From: Uloborus plumipes
Taxonomy: Eukaryota > Arthropoda > Arachnida > Araneae > Uloboridae
DNA length: 64,000 nucleotides
Direction: 5' to 3'
Assembly: GCA_038373865.1 (NCBI GenBank)
Contig: JAXGGA010000497.1
Span: 155,242-219,241 of the forward strand
Within the stretch, counting starts at the first letter, position 1. Each line of letters begins with the position of its first letter. The position numbers and the translations under genes are program-made. The notes under the pieces were generated by a model. That model did not search any database. It worked only from the letters and a program-made list of their open reading frames with translations, and had not been told where the DNA came from. Positions 1 through 12,347 of this stretch are shown here, in pieces.

Positions 1-179
1 TAACTACTACTAATATGCTCAGTTAATAGAGAAAATGCTTAATTTTTTACCAAAGTTCAGAGAAACTGACTTTGAAATTCTCAATGGCGAATCTAGAAGT
101 TTCTCAAGGGAAGCGCAAATTTTTTTAATCTTTTTTTTATTTTTTTACGTACCCTTTGCTACATACCGTGGTTTACATA

Positions 180-625
180 TGTTAAATACAAAAATTTCAG
201 TATTTAATTTCGAAACTCTTCCGGAGTGTAATCTGAATCCTCCCTTTCCCTGATATCATTGAAGTCATCTAAATTTACTTTTTTTTTTTTTTTTTGAACT
301 TCAATACCGAAAAATTGTGGCGAGAGAATTTTTGGGGTTATGTCCCCCAACTTCTATCCTCCTGACATCATCAGAGATTGTCTAAAAATTGCGTTTTTTT
401 TTTTTTTTGTAATTTTAATTTCAAAACATCTTCCGGGAAGAGTTTCGAACAACACATCTGTCCCAAATGTCATCAAAGACTGGATGCAATTGCTCCCCTT
501 CCCTTTCCTTTTTGCCTTTTAATTCCAAAACATTTCCAGAGAGAGGAGCCTTCACCCCAACGAAACCAACGAAAACATAATCAAAGATCGCCTAAAATTC
601 CATTTTTTAAGATTCAGTATCGAAA
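180..625. repeat. Degenerate tandem repeat, units about 110 bp
   Basis: Several imperfect units recur, each with a variant of 'aataccgaaaaatt', a short C-rich or GA-rich patch, 'tcatcaaagatcgcctaaaa' and a poly-T run of 10-17. They are easiest to see near 290-400, 400-500 and 525-620. Small ORFs across this stretch follow the repeat and show no recognisable domain. This is probably a worn interspersed repeat; its family is not recognised. Confidence 0.4.
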
Positions 626-724
626 AATTTCAGATGTAGTAACCTTCACTTCAAGGGAAGGATTGCTCTCACTTTGGTTCAATCCTAAAGTTCTAAAATT
701 TCAGCAAAAGATTTAGCTCTCAAA

Positions 725-1345
725 TTGGAAATGAATACTAATGAAATTTCTTTTCCTCCTGTGCCATCTCTTCGTAGAAAGAGTGTTAAACAAACAGTTT
801 TCTTCGAGTCAAATGGTGAACTAATAGGCGATCCGGAAGGAAATTATTTCATACATTTTTTTAACACTCTTCTTGATAGAGCTATTATGTCCACTGAGGA
901 GCGTTTTCAACAAATAAAAAAATTCAACAAGAAATTTGGACTTCTTTGCAAATATTCTAGCATTTAAAAGCTTTGGAAAAGCATGACTTCATAACCAATT
1001 GCAGTAACTTGCTATTGGAGATAGACAATGTGAATGGAACTGATTTATACACAGAGTTAAAGTTCTTACAAAATTAATTTCAGAAACTTTAATTTCAATA
1101 CCAGATACACTTAAATATTTGTTTGGGAAGTTTCCAAAATGCTTTACTAAATGTTATCATTGCTTTACGAATTTTACTAACTTCCAGTTTCAGTTGTAGA
1201 GGCAGAACCTTCATTTTAAGAGCTTAAATTAATTAAAGAGTATTTTAGATCAATTGCGACTAATGCCCGTCTTAGGGCTCTAGCACTAACATCGATTGAA
1301 AATGATTTATGTATTTCTTTAGATTTATCAAAATTTTTTTCAGAA
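725..1345 (+). pseudogene. hAT transposase C-terminal remnant (ZMYM1-like)
   Basis: An open stretch of 80 codons (725-967) followed by further in-style coding text in shifted frames. Early residues include a segment like RFQQIKKFNKKFGLL; around 1195-1340 the frame reads AEPSF, a stop, ELKLIKEYFRS, then ARLRALALTSIENDL. This matches the hAT dimerisation end of the ZMYM1-like group (AERSFSKLKLIK..LRS pattern known for that family). It has stops and frame changes, so it is a dead fragment. No terminal inverted repeats were found around it, so the element is truncated. Confidence 0.7.
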
Positions 1346-2567
1346 TTTTTTTTTGTCTGTTTTTTTTTTTTTTTTTTGTCTTTTTTTTTTTCAAAAACAA
1401 TGTTTGTTTCTGGTAATTTTTGTGATGCCTAAGTCTTTATTTTTTTACTAAATTCACATAATATAGCAATTTATAATAAACTGTTAAAACAATTAGCGAT
1501 TTTTATGTGCTGGGATTGTTGCGGTTTGAGATGTGTGTTTCAGGAGGGAATAAATAAATAACAAAAATGATTATTTATCGACTGTTGAAACAAATTTCGC
1601 ATAGGGCCGCTAAGATTCTAAGCACGCCCCTGATAACGCGACGGAAGTAAAGTCCGACTACGCATAACGATTACGCATAACGCATCCAAAACCTGATATT
1701 TCGCCTGTTTAATTTCAACTCTTAACTAAGCCCTAAAAAATAAATATGGTAATAAAATTTTTCATCGTTGGCAAATAATAACGACGCAGCAAATAATGAT
1801 GCAACGGCAGTAAAGTCTGACTACACAAAATGTATGGAAATGGAGAGCAAATTCGCGAGTTTCCCCTATATTCCATCACGAGGAAATTAGGATTAGTTTT
1901 TGAACAATCAATACAATTCGGCTATACACGAAATGAATAGCAATATTTTTTATAGGTATTAAATTTGAAAAAACCTCAGCAAAAATCGCTGACCAGAGAT
2001 AACCGGAATCAGGTGGTGTGGCCTATGGGCGTGGCAGATGTCAAGCCTATTGGCGACAATCAATCAAGGGGATGCATTGAAAGTGCTGTCTACGTTTCAG
2101 AGGGTAGGCTCAAGTTACGGATGACGAGACAAGAACACGTGCAGTCTTTAAAAGGGCGGAAGTCATTGCGCTCAACTTTAGTGATTTACAATCGGGGGGG
2201 GGGGGGAGAAACTTTTTTGTTGATTTTGAAAATCGAGAACTTCCGACGAAATTTCCGGCTACTTGAGCGTTCCGGATACTTGAATGCCGGATAGATGAAC
2301 TTTTACTGTATATATTATTAATAATAGCTGAAAATATAGCATTATGGCCTAGCTGACATGTGATTGGTCAAGAGAGCAGAGCTCATTTGCATACAGTCGA
2401 TCCTTCGGGTGTCAGCTGTGTCCTTAACTGGTGCTGTGCTGATCATACAGTTTTTGACATTCTCATTTAGTCTGTCTGGTTTTCTTTGAGTGTGTACTTG
2501 CAAGATGCAAGACTTTAGTTCCTGAAAATAATGATAAGTCTCACTTTTTATATATTGCTTTCTTCAG
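1346..2567. other. No gene seen; intergenic or intronic sequence
   Basis: AT-rich sequence with T-runs (1338-1392), a 13-base G run at 2194-2206, and a stretch at 2225-2315 whose 'ttgagcgttccggatacttga' style resembles the interior of Tigger-like MITEs elsewhere in the window. The 109-codon ORF at 1965-2294 runs through the G tract and has no domain, so I do not call it. The last 20 bases before 2568 are a pyrimidine-rich splice acceptor. No first exon or promoter of the downstream gene was identified. Confidence 0.5.
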
Positions 2568-4190
2568 GTAGTCACCTCCACATCGACGGAGAGTGTACAA
2601 CTGGTCGGTGCCGATGCGGTGTCCGAAACGGGCATTTCCCCCGCAAACATGACGACGACACCCGTAGTGGAAGGGTCGACCGGTGCCGTCATGCCACCCG
2701 TAAGAGTGACGACGGCATCTTCCAAGGAGGAATCTAAGAGTACGGGCATTCTGGCCGTAGAAGTCGCGACGGCAACTCCCTTCGAGCAGTCGACTGTCGT
2801 TGATGTTCATCCCGTAGCGGAGAAAGACATCGAGGCATCGAACAGTGCTGGCGCTACACAGAAGACGGTATCTCCATCGAAGACTGTCCATATTTCTCCG
2901 ACATTAGTAACACTAGCATCTCCAGTGGATCAGTCTACCTCCACAGACGTCGCTTCCTCTAAAGTGGCCGTGATGACTTCTCCCGTTGGGGTATCCGCGA
3001 GTGACACAATTTCTCCGGTAAAGGCATCTGGGGTGGAGGAACCCTGGAGTTTCAGTATTCACTCCATGGAAGCTACCAAAGCATCTCCCGTAAAAGAATC
3101 ATCACCCATGGAGCAAGAATCGGCAGCAAAGCTTACGACCAAAGTTGTCCCCACTCCTTGTATTGCAGACATTTCCAAACCTATAGAAAGTGCCGATAAA
3201 ATACCGACACCACAGAAATCTGAGGTGACACCGGATAAGAGATCCGAGCCTGCCGAACTAGCAAACGAGGTATCGAAATCAGAGAGGGGGGTCCATTCCA
3301 TGAGCAAAAACGATGATGTATCGAAGCAAATTACTATCGCAGAACCGTCTACAACAAATACCGTTCCGGAAGGATCGCTGCCCGTAGAGGACCTTGCTTC
3401 GGTGGTGGTGACACCCACTCCCGGAAAGAAGCGGGGCAGAGGGAGGCCCAAAAAAGAACCGAAAGAAGACAAAGACTCGGAGAAGGCACCCAAACCAACC
3501 ATCCAGGAAAAAGAGTCGGCTCCTCTACCAATCACTCTGGATCTGCCTTCTCCCGGAATCCGCAAGAGCCAGCGGGCTCGCAAGTGCAAGTTCTCTGCAG
3601 ATCACAGTGACTACGTGTCTGCAATTACTCCCCAGAAGACACCCAAGACCAGGATCGAGAGTCCCAGAGTCGACACCGCGATCGGTAAGAGTCCCGGAAT
3701 CCTCACTCCCATCAGTACGAGCTCCGTAGTCGCCACTCCGGTCGGCGAGAGTTCCGGGGATGTGGTGAAGCGGAAGAGGGGGAGGCCAAGGAAGAACAGC
3801 GCAGCCCCGCCCACTCCCGCGGTGCTGGATCCTCCCCCGTCCGGCGCCCAAGCGCCGGAGGTGTCTCCTCGAGAGAAGCCCACCCCCCGGCGTGGCCGCA
3901 AGTCCCGCAAGGCTGTCGTCCCTCGAACGGTCTGCCCCCCGGACCTGGAAGAGACCCAGAAGAAGGAGGCGGAAGAGCTGCTGTCGGAGGTTTCGGCCAT
4001 CTCTAACTCGGGGAGGAGGGAGCCGACTCAACCTCCCCCTCCTGCAGAGGAGACGGGGGAGTGCCGAGACGCGGAACTGCCCCTGCCCCTGAAGAAGCGG
4101 AAGCACCAGAAGGCGCCGGAGAGACGCTGCCCCCACGCCGGGACCCCCGCCTGCTCCGAGACCACCAAGACGCCGCCCCCCAAGAAGAAG
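2568..4190 (+). CDS. Large exon of an AT-hook nuclear protein
   Basis: Exon of 1623 nt, exactly 541 codons, open throughout. It is bounded by acceptor 'attgctttcttcag' (ending 2567) and donor AAG|gtgaga (4191). The frame enters as VVTSTSTE with no upstream ATG needed, so I call it an internal exon; the GTG at 2619 is not a start. The first 280 residues are S/T/V/P-rich with repeated short SPV motifs. AT-hooks follow: KKRGRGRPKK near residue 287 and KRKRGRPRKN near 401, with a third basic patch RRGRKSRK near 439. The exon ends in a PKKK nuclear-signal-like run. AT-hooks bind the minor groove of AT-rich DNA, so a chromatin role is likely. It is far more GC-rich than its surroundings. No orthologue is recognised. 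Phase 0 exit matches the exon at 7318. Confidence 0.85.
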
Positions 4191-5900
4191 GTGAGACAGT
4201 TTCTCTGTGAGATACCCCAATGTACTGTGTTCACTGGGAATACGGACGAAACTGCCGTGCTAAGCACAAAAATGATATCTGCAGCTGAGCTCAAACTGAG
4301 ATATGCGTATTACTCTTCAAAGTTTTGCGCCACCATGAATTTGATTCAGATGAAACTTTTTCAAAATTTTAAAAAATATTCCCCGTTCTCAAACGATTAT
4401 ATAATTTTTTATTTAGGTAAAATACGTCGACGATAAGAAAATTCTCTTGAAAAGTGCAGATAAGACTTTTGCGCTTAGTATGGCAGTACACTTTTTTCTC
4501 AGAAAAGGTAAACAAATTAAATAAACAGGTTGTCCAGGCCTGTTATTTCTAATTTTTCCAGGGGGGAGGGCAAAAGGTGTATACACAATGTAAATTTTAC
4601 CCAAAATATAGTAAAAACCACATCTGTTTCTCAAAGTTGGTCGGGGTGGGGGGATCATTTGACCCATCCCCCCGACCTCTCTAAATCATGGTCCTGCGGT
4701 TGTCAGAAGGTTTGCTATTTTGGGGATTTTTTGTGAATTAAAAAGTCAACCGGTAGAATATTAGGGTTGCCACTGGCGACTGAAAAGGCGACTTTTTTGA
4801 CCTTAGGCTGCTATAGTGACTTTTTTGATCAAAAAAGGCCCCAAATTGACTTTCTTAAGAATTAGTGACTTTTTACTCATTTCGGCCACTATTTCATATT
4901 TTGTTATATTCATTGGAGAAAAAAGTGATTCAGAGCCCGTCAGTTGCGGTCCATCGTGTCTCGAAGAGTGTATCGTATTGCGTCAAGTCTGTTGAGTTGA
5001 AACCTTACAAAAGCTTTAGAAGTTGATACATAGTGCTTGAATTCTCTAGACATTCAGTGAATTATTCTTAAAATATTTGAGTAATGGTTCATCAATCATG
5101 GATCTGCCAGAAGTAAATTCGGGTCCGTTAATGGTCCCTTCACGAAAATCCGATCAAGCAAAACAGACCATTCACAAATTATTCATTAAACAAGAAGTTC
5201 TGTCAAGAACTAAACAAGCCTACTTTCCCGTACATCGACATCGGCATTCTCGCATCTGATCATTATTCTCTTGATTATCTGAGACTGAAAATTATGTCAA
5301 ACATACCTTTTTAGCACTTAGAGCTGATTTCGAAAAGCAAAATATGCCCCTCTCATCAGATGAAATAGACACGTAAAAAGTAATTAACGAATAAATAAAG
5401 TTTTATCACACCTTTTAAAGAGTGTAACTGTTACAGTTCCTCCGTAGAAAAAATCCTTCATCGTTTTCAAAAAAAAAAAAAAATAAATAATAATAATTAA
5501 AAAAAAATAAATAAATAAAAGTACAAAGATCATCAAAACACATTTTATCAAAGAAAGAAAAAAAAAGAAAAAGAAAAAAAAATCGTCTGTTAATAAAATG
5601 TCCGGAATTTCACTTTTAATCCGTTGCCAGTTGTTAAATATAAATAAAGAATAAAATGTTCTCGTGAATGAAAAATTTTTGTTACAAAAAAAATCGTCTG
5701 CAAAAAAAAATAATAATAAATAATAATAATAATAATAAATAGAATAAAACAAATGAATAAATAAACAAAAAATCGTCTGCACGTTCAGTCATTTTTTTTC
5801 TGAGCCTGCATTTCCGCCATGTTCGCGGAGTCAGAGTCGGAAGCAGAGTCCTCACAGAAGATTACTTAGAAAAGTACTTTACAAGCATTATTTATCAAAA
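4191..5900. other. Intron sequence with transposon scraps
   Basis: Intron 3' of the large exon. At 4766 'agggttgccactggcgactg' looks like a lone hAT-type end; no partner was found. The ORF at 5077-5259 (60 codons) reads like protein but matches no family I know. Bases 5460-5780 are A-rich low-complexity with (aat)n and (aaat)n runs; the long minus ORF there is the complement of those runs and is not a gene. Confidence 0.5.
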
Positions 5901-6880
5901 CCATTTTCTTACAAAGTTAGTTTGAAGGAAATCCGACTTTAAGTTCAGGATCAACATTCAACTTAAATTCCCCGTAGACGCTAATGTAATTTTTTTTTCC
6001 TGAACGGTTCACTATTAAACGAAAAATGGTTTGAATCAAAAAGCGAAATATGGGAATGTATGGGAAAGTCTCTCCGAGATCTTTCAAACAAAAAAAAAAG
6101 TTTATTCCATTCGGACGGTTCACTCAAAAGTTATTAGGTGGGGAAAGGTTGCTTAAAAGGTTCAATGTTGAACGAAAAATTGTTCAAATCGGAAATGTAG
6201 ATACGGGAATGAAGTATTCTTGATGAGATATTTCGAACGAAAAAAAGTTTGTTCAAATCGGATTGTTCACTCAAAAGTTAGCATCGCGGGATAGGTTGTT
6301 TGAACGGTTCAAAGTTGAACCAAAAATTGTTCAAATCGAAAAATCAAATATGGGAATGAGCTGTACTCGCCGAGATCTTTTGAACAAAAAAAAGTTTATT
6401 CAATTCGGACGGTTCACTCAAAAGTTATTAGGTGGGGAAAGGTTGCCTGAACGGTTCAATGTTGAACCAAAAATGTTCAAATTGAAAATTTAAATACGGT
6501 AATAAAGTATCCTTGCCGAGATGCTTCGAACAAAAAAAAGTTTGTTTAAATCGGACTGTTCATTCAAAAGTTATTAGGGGTGACAGCTTGTTTGAACGGT
6601 TCAATGTTGAACGAAACATTGTTCAAATCGAAAATGTAGATACGGGAATGAAGTATCCTTGAAAATATCTTTCGAACAAAAAAAAGTTTGTTCAAATCGG
6701 ACTGTTCATTCAAAAGTTAGCATCGCGGGACAGGTTGTTTGAACGGTTCAAAGTTGAACCAAAAATTGTTCAAATCGAAAAATCAGATATGGGAATGAGC
6801 TGTACTCGCCGAGATCTTTCCAACAAAAAAAAGTTTGTCCAAATCGGAATGTTCATTCAAAAGTTATTAGGGGGGGACAG
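5900..6880. repeat. Tandem repeat, about six units of roughly 147 bp
   Basis: The marker 'aaaaaaaagtttgttcaaat' or a close variant recurs near 6094, 6243, 6386, 6534, 6680 and 6827, a spacing of about 142-150 bp. Each unit also carries 'gaacggttcaatgttgaac' and 'gaatgaagtatccttg' or variants. The array ends in 'gggggacagacagacagac' and (gacc)n, the kind of tail seen at 3' ends of RTE-like LINEs. Two small ORFs (6263, 6735) are simply the same repeat translated. Probably an amplified LINE tail. Confidence 0.7.
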
Positions 6881-7317
6881 ACAGACAGACCGACCGACCG
6901 ACGCACAAATTCCCCATCGCAATACCCTACTTTCAAATTTTTAATTTTTCGATATTCATTTTACCTTTTTATTTTTTTAACTTGGCGATATTTTTCGGAC
7001 TTGGCGGTATTTTTTTAACTTGGCGATATTTTTTGGACTTGGCGATATTTTTAGATAATACTTTTTTCGTCTTTCTTTTATTTTTAACGGGAAAGTAGGC
7101 TAAAAAGCAAAGCTGAAATCAGAAAAATACATAACAGCACATTGTGAATCTTCTACTTAGCAATTGGACTTTATTGTCCCCCCCCCCCCCGGTTAAAGAA
7201 TATTCTTTATTCTTAATAAATATTTCACTTTCTGAAATCAAGCTTCATCTTTTTACATTTGACTAAATGCGCATTCCACTGTCTGATGTAAATTTATAAA
7301 AAAAATTTGCATTCCAG

Positions 7318-7448
7318 AAGGAACAGGAGAAGAAGCAGCTCCTTCCAGAAATCGTGCCGGACGCGGTCGTACCGGTACAGGAGAAGGTGCCGGAAGAATC
7401 CAACGAAGTACCGGAAAGGAGGACCTCCAAAAGGCTCAGCTTTACCAA
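7318..7448 (+). CDS. Second exon of the AT-hook protein gene
   Basis: Exon of 131 nt with acceptor 'atttgcattccag' ending at 7317 and donor CCAA|gtaaat at 7449. It enters in phase 0, as the exon ending at 4190 requires, and leaves two bases over, which are completed by the first base at 21759. The text is KEQEKKQLLPEIVP, then a V/P/E-rich stretch, then ERRTSKRLSFTK, charged and without stops. It is GC-richer than the flanking intron. It contains no ATG, so an ORF search would miss it. The matching phase on both sides is the main support. Confidence 0.75.
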
Positions 7449-7765
7449 GTAAATAAACATGTCTGCCTCTTTTGTTGAACCTGAAAATGTTATTATTCAT
7501 TTATCATTGAAAATGACAAGTTCAATATTTTTATAATAATAGAGTTTATGAAAATTAGCATAGTTGAAATAAATAAAGCAGCTCTTACCGAAGCAATTAC
7601 AATCAGTAAAAATTCATTAAAATCGGTAAAAATTTGATGCGACGAATTTTTTTAATTGAAAAAAAAACTCAATTTGCACATGATTGTAAATGCCATTCCT
7701 TCGTAAATGGTATTTAAAACATGTTATTTTCTTTACAGTAAACACATATATAATATGTAGATATA

Positions 7766-8345
7766 CTGTGACCATGGCTTATTAAAATCACATTTGTTCC
7801 GAGGATATTTGATTTAATTAAGCAGCTGATTTTATAAACCGGCTCACATAAAATTACAAAAAGAAAAGGTGTTAAAGTTTTCAAAAAATAAAAATAAATT
7901 AGTTAATTTTATCAATATTTTACATTCAGCCAATTAAAATACAGTTTGAATTTAACTTAAATGTAAAAAGTAAATTTTTGAAATTATACAAGGGTTGTAA
8001 AATATTGACTTATTGTTGAAGGAGAAACAGAATTTGAAAGTAAAGATCATTTTTAAATCTTGATGTTTAGGCATGTTTCTCCAGAGAACGATTTTTACTC
8101 AAACTGAATGATATAAAATGTCAACCTCTGTAATCTTGAAGAGAAAGAAAATTCTGGTTTTATTCAGACACCCCCCTTTTTTTAACATATAATCTCCAAA
8201 ACTTGATTTTATAAAACGGCGCTAATGATTTTATTAAAGGATGGTTTTAACATGTTTTAATATAGTAATGATTCGGTTCTTCCAAATTTGATTTTATAAA
8301 GCGGCTGATTTTATAATGCAGTGATTTTATTCGCGGCGGGCATTG
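7766..8345. mobile_element. TA-flanked MITE (Tc1/mariner or Tigger type)
   Basis: Left end 'ctgtgaccatggcttattaa' and right end (complemented) 'caatgcccgccgcgaataaa' align over about 25 bp into a shared 'ataaaatcac'. Each end abuts a TA (7764-7765 and 8346-8347). The motif 'gattttataaa' recurs near both ends. About 580 bp, with no coding capacity. Confidence 0.55.
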
Positions 8346-8548
8346 TATCAGGCTTGGAGTCGATTCCGAGAAAATGTAATTGATTACAGTTACGATTATT
8401 GATCTGGAAAAATGGGAGATTACAATTACAACCCTCTGCCAAATCGCTATTGCGATTGCAGACACGATTAGATTCTGTAAAAAATGTAATCCAATGCGAT
8501 TATTATCTGCCGATTTCGATTACAGATTCATGAGGAATATGAAGATAC

Positions 8549-8549
8549 T

Positions 8550-8588
<39 letters not shown>

Positions 8589-8591
8589 CCA
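8549..8591. repeat. (AT)n microsatellite
   Basis: About 40 bases of alternating AT with a single G interruption. The overlapping small ORFs encoding YIYIYI are shadows of it. Confidence 0.9.
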
Positions 8592-8749
8592 ACTTGACAA
8601 CATATCGCCAAGTTGGCGACAAATTTGGCAAAAAAATGATGTTTTTGAATTTGGATTCAATTTGGCGCTCTTGGCGATATTTTGTGAAAAATTCATAAAT
8701 CATATTAAAATCGACAATATTTAGAAAATGAAACATTGTAAAACATTAT

Positions 8750-9560
8750 TTTGCATTCATTGGTGACAAACTGGAGTGTAAATGTTGAGAAAAATACAAC
8801 GTTAAGGAGGCACAAATAAGCAGGGATACTGCAGACACGTGTTTCGGGGCTACAAGAACCCCTTTTTCAATGCAAGAAGTGGGAGCTTTAGGATGAAGAA
8901 TCATCCGATAAAAGAAACACGGAAGAACAAAATACAGTATAAATAGCAAAAACTGGATATTAACAAAGCAAACAAGACAATACATAGAGCCGAAATTTAT
9001 TACATGAAACCATCAAGAAAAAACCGTCCAAAAAATTCGAAAGATAATAAACATTATCAAATGAATGAACCACTTATGAATAAATTAGCAATAAATTTAC
9101 AAATAGGAAACTTATGTACGGAAGCAGTTGTAACACACGGAAAAACAGAATGAAATGAAATGAAGTGAAATTAGTCAAAAATGTGTGCAAAAAAATTGAA
9201 AAGGTAAATTAATTAATTAATGTAAAGATAAGCGACACGAAAAGCCAGAAGGCTGACAAATATAATTTATACAAATGGGGACGCCAAACAGCAGAAAAGT
9301 AAGGAATAGCATTTAAATCGTGAACTAATTTAGAACTGTTTTTCAAAATGTGGAAGGATTCCCAAAAATCAAGATCTGATAGGTTGGGGCATTTTTGGAC
9401 AATTTGAAAAGAATTAAAATCGAAAGAATTGATTCCTATCCCAACATTGTTGCGCAATACTAGACTTATTTAATTGTTGCTTTTTCACATAATTCTGATG
9501 TTCTTTTAAGCAGAATTTCAAAGCACGTTGCGTTTGGCCTATACTTTGTTATCTTGCTCA
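8750..9560 (-). pseudogene. Penelope-like element 3' end: GIY-YIG fragment and hammerhead-like tail
   Basis: Reading the minus strand from about 9560: GQTQRALKFCLKEHQNYV, then SSIAQQCWDRN, a one-base frame slip, then DFNSFQIVQK and LDFWESFHILKN. This follows the GIY-YIG endonuclease pattern of Penelope-like retroelements (GQT..L..R.KEH, then H/Q-C-W, then a catalytic-region Glu in WESF). Downstream on the same strand (8877-8838) lies 'attgaaaaaggggttcttgt' followed by 'agccccgaaacacgtg', a stem plus GAAAC arrangement like the hammerhead ribozyme of Penelope pseudo-LTRs, but with a degraded CUGAUGA box. The reverse transcriptase is absent, so the copy is truncated. Confidence 0.65.
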
Positions 9561-11242
9561 CTCTAAGGCACTATTTCAACACTTAAGACATCTATTATGG
9601 AATTTAAACGTAAAAGAAAGTAGTGTAGCGTTCACACCAGATTTTTATACTTGTATTTCGGAGAACGTTAGATGAAGCTCTGACTCCCTAACATTACTAA
9701 ACTTGGCCTTTAAATACCTTCAATTATGAAAAATCTTTATAAGAGACCTCCTTCTCCCGAGTTAATGTTACCAAAAATTGTTTAAAATTATGTCAAATTA
9801 TATGTTTTACAGGGAGCGGAATCTGAATTTAAGTGTCAACCACCACGAAGCATAAAACTAAAGAAACCGCATATTTAAGACTTCGTTTTCAAAACAAATT
9901 TCAGGGGGTATCACCCCGATACTTTACCGCCGTCTTTACTCTGATATCGCCAAAGGCATACTATAACTTTTGTTATCTTATCTAACCTTCAAAGCAATAA
10001 ATTAATCAAAAAGGATTTCTTTGAATTGAACTTATCTCTTGATTTTTAAGTTCAACTTATACCAGTTTTTTTAAAATTAAAACTTGGTTTATAGTCTTTA
10101 AATATGACAAGTACAGGCTATAGTTTCAAGTTCTTGTCCCTCCTGGGAAAAATTAGGAGGAACGGCTGTTGGGTCATTCCACGTCAAATCAACACAATTT
10201 GGTACAATTTTAGGACGGCCCGTCACAGATTTGTATGAAACTTGGTACATGAAGAGATTTAACCTAGTTATGAACAAAAACCATAGAAAAAAATTTTTTC
10301 TTTCACTTCATTCGAAAGTTATTAATTATTAATTATTCAAATTTTCATTAAAAAATGCCACACTTTGAGCCGGTTAATGCTCATTTTCTCAGAAACCATA
10401 AAAGATACAAGCTTGAATTTGGTCTTGTTTTAAAGCTCTTTAAATGTGCTTTAATTTGATGTGCAACTTGATAATGTTAGAAAATATTAAATTTAAAATT
10501 TAATTAAATTTAATTTTAAAATTTAAATTACTCAAAAACGAACAATTTTAAAATTCTGAAAAAATTCCCAAAATTACTTTGTATTATCCTTTCACATCTC
10601 ACCAAGTTTCAGAATGGGATCTTGATGGGATCAGATGATATAGGGAGGATAAGTTTCACATATCTGAGAAAAATTGGAGTATTGTGCTGAATAAGTTTTT
10701 TTATCTATAAAAAAGATGAAATATTTTCATAAGGGGTAAAATATTATAATTAAATACTTTCTATAATCTAAACTAGAGAAACGGTTTAACAAAGATATGT
10801 ATATCTCAGATGGGGCAGCCGTACAGTATAAAAATAAAAAGAATTTTTTAAATCTATGCTAATATGAAAGAGAATTGTGGCATTTTTCAGCCACTGCTCA
10901 TGGTAATTTAAAATTTAATTATGTTTTTTTTAACTTAAATTTTTCAAATTTTAAAATTCTGAAAAAATTTACAAAATTACTTAATATTATCTTCTCACAT
11001 CTCACCAAGTTTTAGAATGGGATCTTGATGGGATCAAATTATACAAGGAGGACAAGTTTTGTGCATATGAAAAAAACCAAAAAAAATAGCGCAGGGAACG
11101 AAAAATAAACTGCTAATAGTTATGTAAACACGTCCAATAAGTTACATAAAGTTTAAATGAAATTAATATAATAAAATTTTTTTAAAAAACTGAAAAAATT
11201 CATAGATAAACTTATTTTTAGTAAAAGAAAACGTCAACCATA

Positions 11243-11491
11243 TCATACGTTTTTTCGATGTTTATAGTCTCCAAGCTGCAAAGTCTTTCCAATCTTATTC
11301 TTTTCTTCAGCTAGTAGAGTATATGTCCCACCCGTTTGTGTAATAGGTTTTACTTTGCAAATAATGCCTGGGCAGAAACAAGGTATCCAAAGCATATCAG
11401 GTACTGATGTATATGAAAATGAAGGAAGAGGTCGTGGTAGGAATGAGTGGAGGAAAGTGACTTTCACATTTTTGTCTTTATTTTTGACCAA
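11243..11491 (-). pseudogene. C-terminal piece of a transposon-borne uncharacterised protein
   Basis: An 82-codon ORF with the pattern VKVTFLHSF..., SFSY...DMLWIP, then IICKVKPITQTGGTYTLL. The spacing (V.V..LH, aromatic, WIP, I..V.P.T, GxY) resembles an uncharacterised protein tail common near transposons in arthropods and cnidarians. It also parallels the end of the ORF at 57025-57696 (VSVMHSS..YFKWP..., IIKRIRPP, KRGQFKF). It sits between the arms of the 10171 element and is probably the last remnant of its coding region. No conserved N-terminal part was seen. Confidence 0.45.
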
Positions 11492-12347
11492 AACATAACT
11501 TAAACACCATTTTTAGCATATATGGAAATCACATATCTATTTCGGTCTTTCAGTTCAACCTTTTCTTCAGTTAAGATAACAGAATATTTGGTTGATGATG
11601 GAAAAAAAGAAAATGTTTTGGCACTCACCCAGGCTAAAGGGAATAAAAGCATGCAGCTTTTGGGTATCTGGTATTGACACTGCTTACTCGAAATACAATG
11701 AGAGATACATTCTGTATTTTCAAACTATTCCACTTGAGTGGCGTATAAAGGTCAAGCTTTACGGTCGCCACTCGCCACGTGGCGACCTAGTTTTCAAAAG
11801 TGGCGAACCCAAAAAATTTCAACAGTCGCCACCTTTTTTTTTTTGCTATTTTTATTTTAGATTCCAAGAAAAGAAATCCACACCAGTCCAGAGATGCATC
11901 AGTACAATAAGGCTCCCGAAAGAAATGGGAGAAGACGATGTATTGTTTAGAATTGCCCTTCATCAAACAAAGGGGAAAAACTGGGGAAGAAGTTTGTCTG
12001 GAGTTGCTGTGGGTAGGTGGAAACAGGTTTCCATTTCTCCCCATGCTGGGGGGAGAGCAGGCTCCTATTTCCTCCAACAAAGAACCCCTTGCTTGACACA
12101 ATTTTCTAGGAAAGAAGTTGCGTGTGTGTGGGGGGGGGGGGGGGATCGGGGAAGATCGTTTTTTGACCGGAAATACGAGTGGACATTGGACCTCGGAGTA
12201 AAAAATAACTATTGCTTTACTGAAAGAGAAAGTTAGCAATTATAATGTCCAATTCTTTTCATAGAAACAGACTGCAATGTTTTACCAATCCAAATATCTC
12301 AATTCTATCTGCATCTGACACGTTTTTTACAATACAAAAAGGAAGTA

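Noticed and set aside
1965..2294. 109-codon ORF
   Set aside because: It starts at a non-ATG codon, runs through a 13-base G run and enters MITE-like sequence; no domain.
2541..2891. 116-codon minus ORF opposite the large exon
   Set aside because: It is antisense to a well-supported + exon; its open frame follows from the codon pattern of that exon. The same applies to the minus ORFs at 3059-3589, 3525-4220 and 3611-4000.
2619..4436. A 605-codon protein starting at 2619 and ending at 4436
   Set aside because: 2619 is GTG and the frame is open upstream to a good acceptor; a strong donor at 4191 ends the exon, after which the text becomes AT-rich and intron-like.
5384..5782. 132-codon minus ORF rich in F, Y, I and L
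   Set aside because: It is the translation of A-rich low-complexity repeats and looks like membrane helices only for that reason.
11592..12239. Overlapping + and - ORFs of 214 and 150 codons
   Set aside because: They cross the left edge of a hAT element and a G run; the protein-like part is the shared GC-rich segment, reported as a finding instead.
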